Shown here in pieces: positions 15,619 through 23,842 of a stretch of DNA of 32,466 bases. Positions within the stretch are counted from its first letter, which is position 1. Every line of letters starts with the position of its first letter. Source of the DNA: an uncultured Lachnospiraceae bacterium. Lineage in GTDB: Bacteria > Bacillota > Clostridia > Lachnospirales > Lachnospiraceae. The translations under genes and the position numbers were made by a program. The stretch covers positions 1-32,466 of the forward strand of contig CALWRQ010000020.1 of NCBI GenBank assembly GCA_944383965.1. Direction: 5' to 3'. Below the pieces are notes generated by a model. The model had not been told where the DNA came from. It saw only the letters and a list, made by a program, of their open reading frames with translations, and did no database searches.

Positions 15619-16556
15619 ACGGAAAACCGAAAGTATACATAGACGGCAGAGAAGGGACTACCGGACTGCAGATATTTGAACGGCTGGAAAAGAGGACGGA
15701 TCTGGAACTGCTTCTGATCAGCGAGGAGAAAAGAAAGGATCCGGAAGAACGGAAAAAATACCTGAATGCCGCAGATGTTGCCTTTTTATGTCTGCCGGAC
15801 GGAGCGGCCAGAGAAGCGGTGTCCATGATCGAAAATCCGGCAACCAGAGTGATCGACGCTTCTACGGCTCACCGGACAGCCAAAGGATGGGTATATGGAT
15901 TTCCGGAGCTTTCCGGAGAGCAGAAGGAGGCGGTAGCTGCTGCAGCCCGGGTCGCCAATCCGGGTTGTCATGCCACAGGCTTTATCTCAGCGGTCTATCC
16001 TTTGCGCAGACTGGGGATCATCCGGCAGGATCAGGCGCTCACCTGTTTTTCCCTCACGGGATATTCCGGAGGGGGGAAGAAGATGATCGCCGAATACGAA
16101 GGAGAGGGCAGAGACAAGGCCCTGGATTCTCCCAGAATCTACGGGCTGAATCTGAACCACAAGCACATTCCGGAGATGAAGGCGGTTTGCGGACTGACAG
16201 CAGCTCCGGTGTTTTCTCCCATCGTAGCGGACTATTATAAAGGAATGGCCACAACGGTGGCCCTGCCCGCATCGGCTGCGGGAGGACTGGGGGCGGAACG
16301 GATCTGGAAAGAGCTGACCGCCTGGTATGAGGGATGCAGCCTGGTACAGGTGGCCCCGCTGGGAGCGGGAGGCCCTATGATTGCGGGAAATGCCATGGCG
16401 GGAAAAGACAGTCTGATGCTGTATGTAAATGGCAGTGAAGAGCAGACGATTATTACGGCCTTATTTGACAATCTGGGAAAAGGAGCGTCGGGAGCAGCCG
16501 TGGAAAATATGAATCTTATGCTGGGCTTTGAGGAGACAGAAGGACTGGCAGTCTGA
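15615..16556 (+). CDS. argC: N-acetyl-gamma-glutamyl-phosphate reductase (short type)
   Basis: 313 residues, matching the shorter (type 2) ArgC lineage rather than the ~345-residue one. It reduces N-acetylglutamyl phosphate to the semialdehyde with NADPH. YIDGREGTTGLQI is the N-terminal nucleotide loop, and ANPGCHATG holds the thioester-forming Cys118. LNLNHKHIPEM and GAGGPMIAGNAM follow in the substrate domain. The ATG overlaps the argH stop by 4 nt, with AAGGAGG upstream. Confidence 0.95.
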   Translation: MNGKPKVYIDGREGTTGLQIFERLEKRTDLELLLISEEKRKDPEERKKYLNAADVAFLCLPDGAAREAVSMIENPATRVIDASTAHRTAKGWVYGFPELSGEQKEAVAAAARVANPGCHATGFISAVYPLRRLGIIRQDQALTCFSLTGYSGGGKKMIAEYEGEGRDKALDSPRIYGLNLNHKHIPEMKAVCGLTAAPVFSPIVADYYKGMATTVALPASAAGGLGAERIWKELTAWYEGCSLVQVAPLGAGGPMIAGNAMAGKDSLMLYVNGSEEQTIITALFDNLGKGASGAAVENMNLMLGFEETEGLAV

Positions 16557-16563
16557 AAAGACC

Positions 16564-16594
16564 GGCGGATACCGGCAAAGAGGCCGGTTCCGCC
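16564..16594 (+). other. Intercistronic hairpin between argC and argJ
   Basis: GGCGGATACCGGC (16564-16576) pairs with GCCGGTTCCGCC (16583-16594) with one bulged base and a 6-nt loop. No T-run follows, and the argJ ribosome binding site is just downstream. It is probably a stability or processing element rather than a terminator. Confidence 0.55.
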
Positions 16595-16615
16595 AAATGC
16601 AGAGGAGGAAAAATT

Positions 16616-17830
16616 ATGATTCAGATCATAGAAGGCGGCGTCTGCGCCGCCAGGGGATTTCAGGCGGGAGCGGTCCGCTGTGGGATCAAGGCTTCATCCG
16701 CAAAAAATGACACGGCGGTGATTCTGTCGGAAAAAGCATGTCCGGCAGCGGCGGTCTATACCAGAAACCGGGTAAAGGCATCACCTCTTCAGGTGACCAG
16801 AGAGCATCTGGAGAACGGAACGGCTCAGGCGGTAATCATCAATTCCGGCAATGCCAACGCCTGTGCTCCCGACGGAATGGAGAATGCGGTGAGAGAGGCG
16901 GCAGCCTGTGCCAAACTGACAGGAGTAAAGGAAGATGACGTGATCGTATGTTCTACCGGGGTGATCGGACAGAGACTTCCGGTGGAGGTGATCGAGGAGA
17001 ATCTTCCGGCCCTTGCCCTGTCCCCGACGGGGAGTCAGGCAGCTGCAGAAGCTATTATGACTACAGATACTGTGCCGAAGACCATAGCAGTGGAATTTCC
17101 GGTGGGAGGAACCGTCTGCCGCCTGGGAGGCATCTGCAAGGGGTCAGGCATGATTCATCCCAATATGGGAACCATGCTCTGCGTACTTACAACGGACTGC
17201 GCCGTCAGCGCTCCGGTGCTGCAGGCAGCGCTCAGAGCCAAAACGGCAGTTTCCTTTAACCGGGTCTCGGTTGACGGAGATACTTCTACCAACGACACCT
17301 GCTGCATTCTGGCCAACGGTCTGGCAGGAAACCAGGAGATTTCCGCGGCAGAAGGGGAAGAGTATGAGGCTTTTTCTGCAGCTCTGGAGTTTGTATGCAC
17401 AGAGCTGGCGAAAAAGATCGCTGCAGACGGAGAAGGAGCAGGCCGGCTGGTGACCTGTACGGTAAGCGGAGCGGCAGGAGAGAAAGAGGCGGAGACACTG
17501 GCAAAATCGGTATGTGCATCTTCTCTTGTAAAGGCGGCCATGTTCGGAGCCGATGCCAACTGGGGCAGGATCCTGTGCGCCATGGGATATTCCGGAATTG
17601 ATTTTGATCCGGAAACGGTGGATGTCAAATTTGCATCCCCGGCCGGGACGATCCTGGTATGTCAGGAAGGAAAAGCAGTGGATTTTGACGAAGAGCAGGC
17701 AAAAGAGATTCTGTCTCAGCCGGAAGTGACCATTCTGATCGATATGAAAGAGGGAGAGTCTTCTGTTACGGCCTGGGGCTGCGACCTTACCTATGAGTAT
17801 GTGCGGATCAACGGAGACTACAGGACGTAA
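16616..17830 (+). CDS. argJ: Bifunctional glutamate N-acetyltransferase / N-acetylglutamate synthase
   Basis: 404 residues. ArgJ moves the acetyl group from N-acetylornithine to glutamate and, if bifunctional, also uses acetyl-CoA. The precursor cuts itself before a nucleophilic Thr: here HPNMGTMLCVLTTD places it at Thr186. Most family members have Ala-Thr at this junction, and this one has Gly-Thr. NSGNANACAP (76-85), STGVIGQRLP (113-122), DGDTSTNDT and GADANWGRI are all present. AGAGGAGG precedes the ATG. It follows argC by 59 nt and includes a hairpin in the gap. The presence of argJ with no argA or argE nearby points to the acetyl-recycling pathway. Confidence 0.97.
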   Translation: MIQIIEGGVCAARGFQAGAVRCGIKASSAKNDTAVILSEKACPAAAVYTRNRVKASPLQVTREHLENGTAQAVIINSGNANACAPDGMENAVREAAACAKLTGVKEDDVIVCSTGVIGQRLPVEVIEENLPALALSPTGSQAAAEAIMTTDTVPKTIAVEFPVGGTVCRLGGICKGSGMIHPNMGTMLCVLTTDCAVSAPVLQAALRAKTAVSFNRVSVDGDTSTNDTCCILANGLAGNQEISAAEGEEYEAFSAALEFVCTELAKKIAADGEGAGRLVTCTVSGAAGEKEAETLAKSVCASSLVKAAMFGADANWGRILCAMGYSGIDFDPETVDVKFASPAGTILVCQEGKAVDFDEEQAKEILSQPEVTILIDMKEGESSVTAWGCDLTYEYVRINGDYRT

Positions 17831-17842
17831 GGGGGAGAAAAG

Positions 17843-18727
17843 ATGAGTATGGATGAGATCAAAGCGCTTCATCCCGAAGACCGGGCGTCGGTGCTGGTGG
17901 AAGCGCTGCCTTATATACAGGACTATTACGGACAGACCGTAGTGGTGAAATACGGCGGAAACGCCATGATCAATGAAGAACTGAAGGATGCGGTGATTCA
18001 TGACATCGTGCTCCTTACTCTGGTGGGAGTCCGCGTGGTGGTTGTTCACGGCGGCGGTCCGGAGATTTCCGGAATGCTCAAAAAAATTGGAAAAGAATCA
18101 CGCTTTGTGAAGGGACTGCGGTATACGGACCGGGAGACCATGGATGTGGTTCAGATGATCCTGTGCGGAAAAGTCAACAAAGATCTGGTGACCCTTCTTT
18201 CCAAGGCCGGAGGAAAGGGCATCGGACTGGGAGGAATGGACGGAGGCCTGTTCCTGGCCAAACGTCTTACAGATCCGGATGGAACGGAGTACGGTTATGT
18301 GGGAGAAATCACGGAGGTAGATCCCAAACCGGTGGTGGATATGCTGGATGCCGGTTATATTCCCGTAGTCTCCACGGTTGCCCGCGGCGTAGATGATGAT
18401 ACAAACTACAATATCAATGCGGATACGGCCGCTTCCAAACTGGCCATTGCACTGAAGGCGAAAAAGCTGATCCTTCTGACGGACGTAAGAGGGCTTCTGA
18501 AAAATCCGAAGGATGATTCCACTCTGATTCACAGTCTGAAGGTTTCAGAGGTTCCGGCTCTGGTCAAGGAGGGCGTAGTTTCCGGCGGCATGATTCCCAA
18601 GGTGGAGTGCTGCGTGGAGGCAGTCCGGAACGGAGTGGAAAGAGCAAATATTCAGGACGGACGGGTGAAGCATTCCATTCTCATGGAGCTTCTGTCCACA
18701 GCAGGCGTAGGAACCATGTTCCATTAA
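17843..18727 (+). CDS. argB: Acetylglutamate kinase
   Basis: 294 residues. It phosphorylates N-acetylglutamate with ATP. Motifs: VVKYGGNAM (34-42), VVHGGGPEIS (67-76), NINADTAASKLA and the ATP-side LTDVRG. An N-terminal extension of about 30 residues before the first strand (ALPYIQDYYG) matches the extra helix of arginine-sensitive, hexameric kinases, so feedback inhibition by arginine is likely but inferred. The glycine loop reads GLGGMDGG where many relatives have GLSGKDG; this looks like a lineage variant. The start is 12 nt after argJ, with GGGGGAG before the ATG. Confidence 0.97.
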   Translation: MSMDEIKALHPEDRASVLVEALPYIQDYYGQTVVVKYGGNAMINEELKDAVIHDIVLLTLVGVRVVVVHGGGPEISGMLKKIGKESRFVKGLRYTDRETMDVVQMILCGKVNKDLVTLLSKAGGKGIGLGGMDGGLFLAKRLTDPDGTEYGYVGEITEVDPKPVVDMLDAGYIPVVSTVARGVDDDTNYNINADTAASKLAIALKAKKLILLTDVRGLLKNPKDDSTLIHSLKVSEVPALVKEGVVSGGMIPKVECCVEAVRNGVERANIQDGRVKHSILMELLSTAGVGTMFH

Positions 18728-18760
18728 AGAGGTTCCGGCTGCAGGAAAGGGAGGATCATT

Positions 18761-19972
18761 ATGAAATATAAAGAACTGAAACAGGAGGAAGAACGCTATG
18801 TAATGGCTACCTACGGCCGTTTTCCCATTGCTCTGGATCACGGAGAAGGCTCCAGGCTCTGGGACGTAGAGGGAAAATCCTATATAGATATGACGTCTGG
18901 AATCGGTGTAAACAGTCTGGGTTACGCCAACAAGGACCTGATTCGGGCTGTGGATGAGCAGATGGGAAAACTGATGCATGTGTCAAACCTTTATACTACC
19001 GCGCCTATGGTGCAGGTGGCAAAGAGCCTGGTGCTTTTTTCCGGCCTGCAGGGGGGAAAGGTCTTTTTTGCCAATTCCGGAGCGGAAGCCAATGAAGGAG
19101 CCATCAAGCTGGCGAGAAAATACAGCTATGACAAATACGGAGAGGGAAGAAGCAAGATCATTACGCTGAAAAATTCATTCCATGGCCGTACGGTGACCAC
19201 TCTGAAAGCGACCGGTCAGGACAAATTCCATCAGTACTTCTTCCCGTTTACAGAAGGATTCGATTATGCAGAAGCGGGAAATCTGGAAGATGTGAAGGCA
19301 AAAGCGGATGATACAGCCTGTGCGGTGATGATGGAGCTGATCCAGGGGGAGGGCGGAGTGCTTCCGCTGGACAAGGAATTTGTAAAGGCTGTGGAGGAAT
19401 TCTGCAGGGAAAACGATCTGCTTCTTATTGTGGACGAAGTGCAGACCGGGATCGGAAGGACCGGTTCCCTGTTCTGCTTCCAGCAGTACGGCATCCGCCC
19501 GGATGTGGTGACCATGGCCAAGGGACTGGGAGGCGGACTTCCCATCGGTGCGGTGCTTGCTGCGTCCAACTGCTGCGACGTGCTGACTCCGGGAACGCAT
19601 GCCACTACGTTCGGAGGCTCTCCCACCGTATGCGCCGCTGCCGGCGTGGTGCTGGAGAAGGTAAGCAATCCGGTATTTCTGGAAAAGGTAAAGAGCAAGG
19701 GAGAGTATATCCGTCAGAAGCTGCTGGCCATGAATTCACCGGCTATTCTCGGAGTACGGGGCATGGGCCTCATGGTGGGAATCATAGTAGAGGACGGAAA
19801 GCACGGAGAGTATGTAAACCGTCTGAATGAAAAAGGCGTCCTGGCCCTTACCGCAGGGAAAAATGCGGTTCGTCTGCTGCCGCCTCTGACCATTACCATT
19901 GAGGAGATTGATGAAGCTCTGGCGGTTATGAAGGAAGTATTCGGGGAAGAAAAAGGAGGAAAAGACGCATGA
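18761..19972 (+). CDS. argD: Acetylornithine aminotransferase
   Basis: 403 residues, class III PLP aminotransferase. It makes N-acetylornithine from the semialdehyde and glutamate. ANSGAEANEGAIKLAR (104-119) is the cofactor phosphate region, LIVDEVQTGIGRTG holds Asp225, and TMAKGLGGG holds the PLP lysine Lys254. THATTFGGSP is the other phosphate contact. The gene overlaps argF by 4 nt (ATGA). A succinyl-diaminopimelate role is possible in this family but the operon points to arginine. Confidence 0.97.
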   Translation: MKYKELKQEEERYVMATYGRFPIALDHGEGSRLWDVEGKSYIDMTSGIGVNSLGYANKDLIRAVDEQMGKLMHVSNLYTTAPMVQVAKSLVLFSGLQGGKVFFANSGAEANEGAIKLARKYSYDKYGEGRSKIITLKNSFHGRTVTTLKATGQDKFHQYFFPFTEGFDYAEAGNLEDVKAKADDTACAVMMELIQGEGGVLPLDKEFVKAVEEFCRENDLLLIVDEVQTGIGRTGSLFCFQQYGIRPDVVTMAKGLGGGLPIGAVLAASNCCDVLTPGTHATTFGGSPTVCAAAGVVLEKVSNPVFLEKVKSKGEYIRQKLLAMNSPAILGVRGMGLMVGIIVEDGKHGEYVNRLNEKGVLALTAGKNAVRLLPPLTITIEEIDEALAVMKEVFGEEKGGKDA

Positions 19973-20883
19973 AACATCTTCTGAAACTGTTGGATCTGTC
20001 CAAGGAGGAGATCGTTTCCATCCTTGATCTGGCAGATCAGCTGAAATATGAAAAGAAAAACAATATTGCCCATCCTCTGCTGGCGGGAAAATCTCTGGGA
20101 ATGATCTTCCAGAAATCCTCCACCAGAACCAGGGTGTCCTTTGAGGTAGGAATGTATCAGCTGGGAGGTCAGGCCCTGTTCCTGTCTTCCAACGATCTGC
20201 AGATCGGAAGAGGAGAGCCGGTACAGGATACGGCCAGAGTACTGTCCCGTTATCTGGACGGCATTATGATCCGCACGTTTGCTCAGAAAGAGGTGGAGGA
20301 TCTGGCCGCTTACGGTTCCATTCCCGTGATCAACGGCCTCACAGATTTTGCCCATCCCTGTCAGGTACTGGCAGATCTCATGACCATCCGGGAAAAGTAT
20401 GCCGCGCTGGAGGGGCTGAAGCTGGCTTATATCGGAGACGGCAATAATATGGCCAATTCCCTGATCGCAGGCTGCCTGAAAATGGGAATGAAAGTGGCGG
20501 TTGCTACTCCTGAGGGCTACCGTCCGGATCAGAAGGTTCTGGATTTTGCCTCAGGAAATCCCGATTTTCTCCTCACGGATGATCCGGTGAAGGCTGCTGC
20601 CGGAGCGGATGTGGTTTATACAGATACCTGGGCATCCATGGGACAGGAAAAGGAAAAAGAGGCCAGACTGAAAGCGTTTGCCGGATACCAGGTCAATGAC
20701 AGACTGCTGGAGGCAGCCAATCCGGGAGCTATGGTACAGCACTGCCTGCCGGCTTATCGCGGACAGGAGATTACAGAGGAAGTGTTTGAGGCTCATGCGG
20801 ATGAGCTGTTCAATGAAGCAGAAAACAGGCTTCATGCGCAGAAAGCGGTTATGGTAAAGCTTTTAGGCGAAGAGAGAGACTAA
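19969..20883 (+). CDS. argF: Ornithine carbamoyltransferase
   Basis: 304 residues. It makes citrulline from ornithine and carbamoyl phosphate. SSTRTRVSFE (50-59) binds carbamoyl phosphate, FAHPCQVLADL (128-138) and VYTDTWASMGQE bind ornithine, and HCLPAYRG is the C-terminal catalytic loop. It is anabolic by context, the last gene of the operon. Its stop codon overlaps that of the convergent CorC-like gene and both sit within one terminator stem. No carAB genes are present here. Confidence 0.98.
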   Translation: MKHLLKLLDLSKEEIVSILDLADQLKYEKKNNIAHPLLAGKSLGMIFQKSSTRTRVSFEVGMYQLGGQALFLSSNDLQIGRGEPVQDTARVLSRYLDGIMIRTFAQKEVEDLAAYGSIPVINGLTDFAHPCQVLADLMTIREKYAALEGLKLAYIGDGNNMANSLIAGCLKMGMKVAVATPEGYRPDQKVLDFASGNPDFLLTDDPVKAAAGADVVYTDTWASMGQEKEKEARLKAFAGYQVNDRLLEAANPGAMVQHCLPAYRGQEITEEVFEAHADELFNEAENRLHAQKAVMVKLLGEERD

Positions 20884-20908
20884 GGGGTTTTCCCCTCAGT
20901 CTCTTTTT
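20875..20908. terminator. Bidirectional terminator shared by argF and the CorC-like gene
   Basis: AGAGACTAAGGGG (20875-20887) pairs with CCCCTCAGTCTCT (20892-20904) with one A-C mismatch and a tight T4 loop. A T-run follows to 20908, while the opposite direction has only a purine/GA-rich run. The stem includes both stop codons. Confidence 0.88.
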
Positions 20909-22220
20909 CTGTCAGGCGGAGAACAGCCCGGGCTACCTGATGATGCTCCATTTGCAGGATCTGCAGATGGCAGCTGCCCAGATCCAGCCGGATATCCTGA
21001 GGGCCGTCCCCGGGCACGCTGCCCAGAACCCGGTATACCAGACCGGTGATGGTATCACAGCATCCGTCGTGAAAGGGAAGACTGCAGATATCATCCAGCT
21101 CCCTCAGGGGCAGATTTCCCCGGATGGAAAAGACAGACTCTTCCATGGGTTTCATACAGGGAGGGCCGTCCGTACCGCTGCAGCTCTCCTGTTTCAGACT
21201 GCCGACCAGCTCTTCCAGCAGGTCATGCAGGGTGACAATCCCGGTCATGCCGCCGTATTCATCCAGTACCACTGCCAGGGAAGCACCGGTTCGGCGCATA
21301 TTGCGGAAAAGAACATCTGCTTTTACTGTTTCCGGAACAAAATAGGCCGGGTGCACGGCTTCGGCCATGACCCGATCGCGGTTTTTGTCTTTCAGACAGA
21401 AATAATCTCTGGCATTGAGAATCCCCATGATCCGGTCGGGAGAGTCCTGACAGACGGGATAAAGGGCATGCCGGCTGGAGTGGATACAGCTGTCCCACGT
21501 ATCCATGGAATCATCCATGCGGAGAAACAGCACGTCCGTACGATGGGTAGCAATTTCTCCTGCTGTCAGATCGTCAAACTCAAATACATTCTGAATAAAC
21601 TGTTTTTCCTCCCGGTCAATGATTCCGCTTTCGCTTCCGGCATCCACCAGAAGACGGATTTCTTCTTCGCTTACAGGTTCATCCGATTCATCAGGATCAA
21701 TGCCGAAAAGACGGAGGACACCGTTGGTGGAGACGGAAAGGATCCAGACCAGAGGTGCGAATATGCTGGAGATCAGGCCCAGAAGGCCGGACAGAGCCAG
21801 GGCCAGCTGCTCCGGTTTCTTCATGGCAATGCGCTTGGGAACCAGTTCACCGAAAATGAGGGTAAAATAGGAAAGTATGACCGTGATAAAGACAACGGCA
21901 GCCGCATCCATGGTGGCAGCAGGAATGGGCAGTCCCAGCTTCATCAGATGCTGCGCCAGTCCGTCAGAAAAATTGTCTGCGGCAAAAGCACTTCCCAGGA
22001 ATCCGGACAGGGTGATGGCAACCTGGATCGTAGCGAGGAAACGGGCCGGAGGGTCCGTGAGCCGGGCCAGTTTGCGGGCTTTTTGGTCTCCCTGAGCGGC
22101 CAGCCGGGCCAGTTTGGCTTCATTCATGGAAAGAACGGCAATCTCAGCGCTGGCAAATACTGCATTGAGAACGATCAGGAGCACCTGTATCAGCAGCAGA
22201 AAAAACATGTCTTTGTTCAA
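20880..22220 (-). CDS. CNNM/CorC-family membrane protein with CBS pair (hemolysin family)
   Basis: 446 residues. Order: an N-terminal CNNM (DUF21) membrane domain (about 1-190) opening with FLLLIQVLLIVLNAVFASAE and containing TLIFGELVPKRIA; a CBS pair (about 215-335, including VVLDEYGGMTGIVTLHDLLEELVG); and a C-terminal CorC/HlyC domain (about 355-435). Relatives are linked to magnesium or cobalt homeostasis; the older name hemolysin is by homology only. The start is a TTG at 22220, with AAAAGGG about 10 nt upstream; an ATG four codons later (22208) is the alternative. No clear promoter was found. Confidence 0.9.
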   Translation of the reverse strand: MNKDMFFLLLIQVLLIVLNAVFASAEIAVLSMNEAKLARLAAQGDQKARKLARLTDPPARFLATIQVAITLSGFLGSAFAADNFSDGLAQHLMKLGLPIPAATMDAAAVVFITVILSYFTLIFGELVPKRIAMKKPEQLALALSGLLGLISSIFAPLVWILSVSTNGVLRLFGIDPDESDEPVSEEEIRLLVDAGSESGIIDREEKQFIQNVFEFDDLTAGEIATHRTDVLFLRMDDSMDTWDSCIHSSRHALYPVCQDSPDRIMGILNARDYFCLKDKNRDRVMAEAVHPAYFVPETVKADVLFRNMRRTGASLAVVLDEYGGMTGIVTLHDLLEELVGSLKQESCSGTDGPPCMKPMEESVFSIRGNLPLRELDDICSLPFHDGCCDTITGLVYRVLGSVPGDGPQDIRLDLGSCHLQILQMEHHQVARAVLRLTEKETEGKTP

Positions 22221-22312
22221 TTCTCATAATCCCTTTTCTTTCATATTACAGCAGATCTGCATGTTTGGTGATCAGGCCGGAAAATGAAAAAGTAAAAATC
22301 TTATAAAAGCAA

Positions 22313-22340
22313 TTGACATCTGTTTGAAAAAATGTATAAT
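22313..22340 (+). promoter_or_regulatory. Sigma-A promoter of patB
   Basis: TTGACA (22313-22318), 16-bp spacer, TATAAT (22335-22340): both hexamers are exact consensus. Transcription is expected to start near 22347, directly against a palindrome. A strong promoter of this kind next to a symmetric site suggests control by a repressor. Confidence 0.9.
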
Positions 22341-22370
22341 TAAGTTGTGACATGATTAAGCAACTTAATC
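22339..22370. promoter_or_regulatory. Palindromic operator candidate at the patB start site
   Basis: GATTAAGCAACTTAATC (22354-22370) is a perfect palindrome with 7-bp arms. A second copy of the arm, ATTAAGTTG (22339-22347), starts inside the -10 and pairs with CAACTTAAT (22361-22369). The overlap with the promoter and start site suggests repression or attenuation. The regulator is unknown. Confidence 0.6.
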
Positions 22371-22424
22371 ATTATAAGACGGCTGAACGTAAGGAATTCA
22401 TTTGAGAAAGAGAGGGATTCGAAT

Positions 22425-23636
22425 ATGAAATATGATTTTACTACAATTATGGACCGGAAGGGGATGGATGCCATTGCAGTGGACGGTCTGGGGATGAATC
22501 CCGGTTTCGCACCGGAACCGCCCAGAGAAGGATTTGATGTTATTCCCATGTGGGTAGCAGATATGAATTTCCCTGCGGTTCCTACCATTCCGGAGGCGAT
22601 TATTGAGAGGACAAAACATCCGGCATACGGTTATTTCAGTGCCACAGATGAGTATTACGATTCCATTATTCGCTGGCATGAAACCAGAAACGGAGTTCAG
22701 GGTCTGACCAGAGAGTGCATCGGATATGAGAACGGTGTGCTGGGCGGAGTGATCGCTGCGTTGAATGTGTTCTGCTCCAAAGGAGACAAAGTGCTTCTTC
22801 ATACTCCCACATACATCGGCTTTACGAATTGCATGACCAATAACGGCTATGATATGGTGCTGAGTCCCTTGAAACTGGATGAAAATCATGTATGGCGTAT
22901 GGACTTTGAGGATATGGAAGAAAAGCTGAAGACCCAGAATATTCATGCCGCTGTATTCTGTTCCCCCCACAATCCCTGCGGACGGGTATGGGAGCAGTGG
23001 GAGATTGAGAAAGCCATGGAGCTTTACAGAAAATATGATGTATACGTGGTGTCTGATGAAATCTGGTCCGACATTATTTTAAATGGTCATAAACATATCC
23101 CTACCCAGTCTGTAAGTGAAGATGCAAGAATGCGTACAGTGGCGCTGTATGCTCCCAGCAAGACCTTCAACCTGGCAGGTCTGGTGGGAAGCTATCATAT
23201 TATTTACAACAAATGGATCAGGGACAGAGTGAGAAAAGAGTCTTCCCTTTCTCATTACAACAGCATGAATGTGCTGAGCATGCATGCGCTGATCGGAGCC
23301 TACCGGCCGGAAGGATATGAATGGGCAGATGAACTGTGCCAGGTGCTCAGCGGCAACGTTAACTTTGCCTGCGATTATATCAAGGGGCATTTTGAAGGGG
23401 TAAAGGTATCAAAGCCTGAGGGAACCTACATGCTGTTCCTGGACTGCACGGAATGGTGCGAAAAACACGGCATGACCATCGATCAGCTGGAGAAGGCCGG
23501 CTGGGATGTGGGGGTAGCCTGGCAGGACGGCCGTATGTTCCACGGCCCCAATGCGATCCGTATGAATCTGGCTCTTCCGCTGTCCAGAGTAAAGGAAGCT
23601 TTTGAGCGGCTGAATACATACGTGTTCTGCCGGTAA
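22425..23636 (+). CDS. patB: PatB/MalY-type pyridoxal-phosphate C-S lyase (aminotransferase fold)
   Basis: 403 residues, fold-type I PLP enzyme. MalY/PatB markers are IPMWVADMNFP (40-50), AYGYF (67-71), SPHNPCGRVW (180-189), SDEIWSDI with Asp211, and YAPSKTFNLAGL with the PLP lysine Lys246. The family removes sulfur from cystathionine or cysteine to give pyruvate, ammonia and a thiol. It is a single-gene unit with its own promoter and terminator. MalY of E. coli also modulates a regulator, but no mal genes are nearby. The gene name is a family assignment; substrate preference is not established. Confidence 0.9.
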   Translation: MKYDFTTIMDRKGMDAIAVDGLGMNPGFAPEPPREGFDVIPMWVADMNFPAVPTIPEAIIERTKHPAYGYFSATDEYYDSIIRWHETRNGVQGLTRECIGYENGVLGGVIAALNVFCSKGDKVLLHTPTYIGFTNCMTNNGYDMVLSPLKLDENHVWRMDFEDMEEKLKTQNIHAAVFCSPHNPCGRVWEQWEIEKAMELYRKYDVYVVSDEIWSDIILNGHKHIPTQSVSEDARMRTVALYAPSKTFNLAGLVGSYHIIYNKWIRDRVRKESSLSHYNSMNVLSMHALIGAYRPEGYEWADELCQVLSGNVNFACDYIKGHFEGVKVSKPEGTYMLFLDCTEWCEKHGMTIDQLEKAGWDVGVAWQDGRMFHGPNAIRMNLALPLSRVKEAFERLNTYVFCR

Positions 23637-23676
23637 CGGCAGGATTTCGGAACAATACGGCTTTCTGAGAAAACAG

Positions 23677-23714
23677 AGGCAGCACCCGGGATGACAGGGA
23701 GGCTGCCTTTTTTT
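23677..23714 (+). terminator. Intrinsic terminator of patB
   Basis: AGGCAGC (23677-23683) pairs with GCTGCCT (23702-23708), followed by seven T (23708-23714). The 18-nt loop can pair further (CC/GG). Confidence 0.85.
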
Positions 23715-23779
23715 ACCTTTTTCGCAGACTGAAGCACGCGCAAAGGTGGGATCCGTCGATTCTGCCCGTAATTATTTTG

Positions 23780-23807
23780 TTGCATATCTGGCGTTTTCTA
23801 TTATAAT
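23780..23807 (+). promoter_or_regulatory. Probable sigma-A promoter of folC
   Basis: TTGCAT (23780-23785), 16-bp spacer, TATAAT (23802-23807), 36 bp before the folC ATG. It lies in the gap after the patB terminator. The rest of the gap (23715-23779) holds nothing recognised. Confidence 0.75.
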
Positions 23808-23842
23808 AGATGGGGTAGAAAGATGCCGAAGAGGAGATCGAT

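Noticed and set aside
16564..16594. Hairpin between argC and argJ as a terminator
   Set aside because: There is no T-run and the arg operon clearly continues, so only a processing or stability role is considered.
20940..22229. 429-codon plus-strand open frame opposite the CorC-like gene
   Set aside because: The minus-strand protein has clear CNNM, CBS and CorC domains in the right order; the opposite frame has none.
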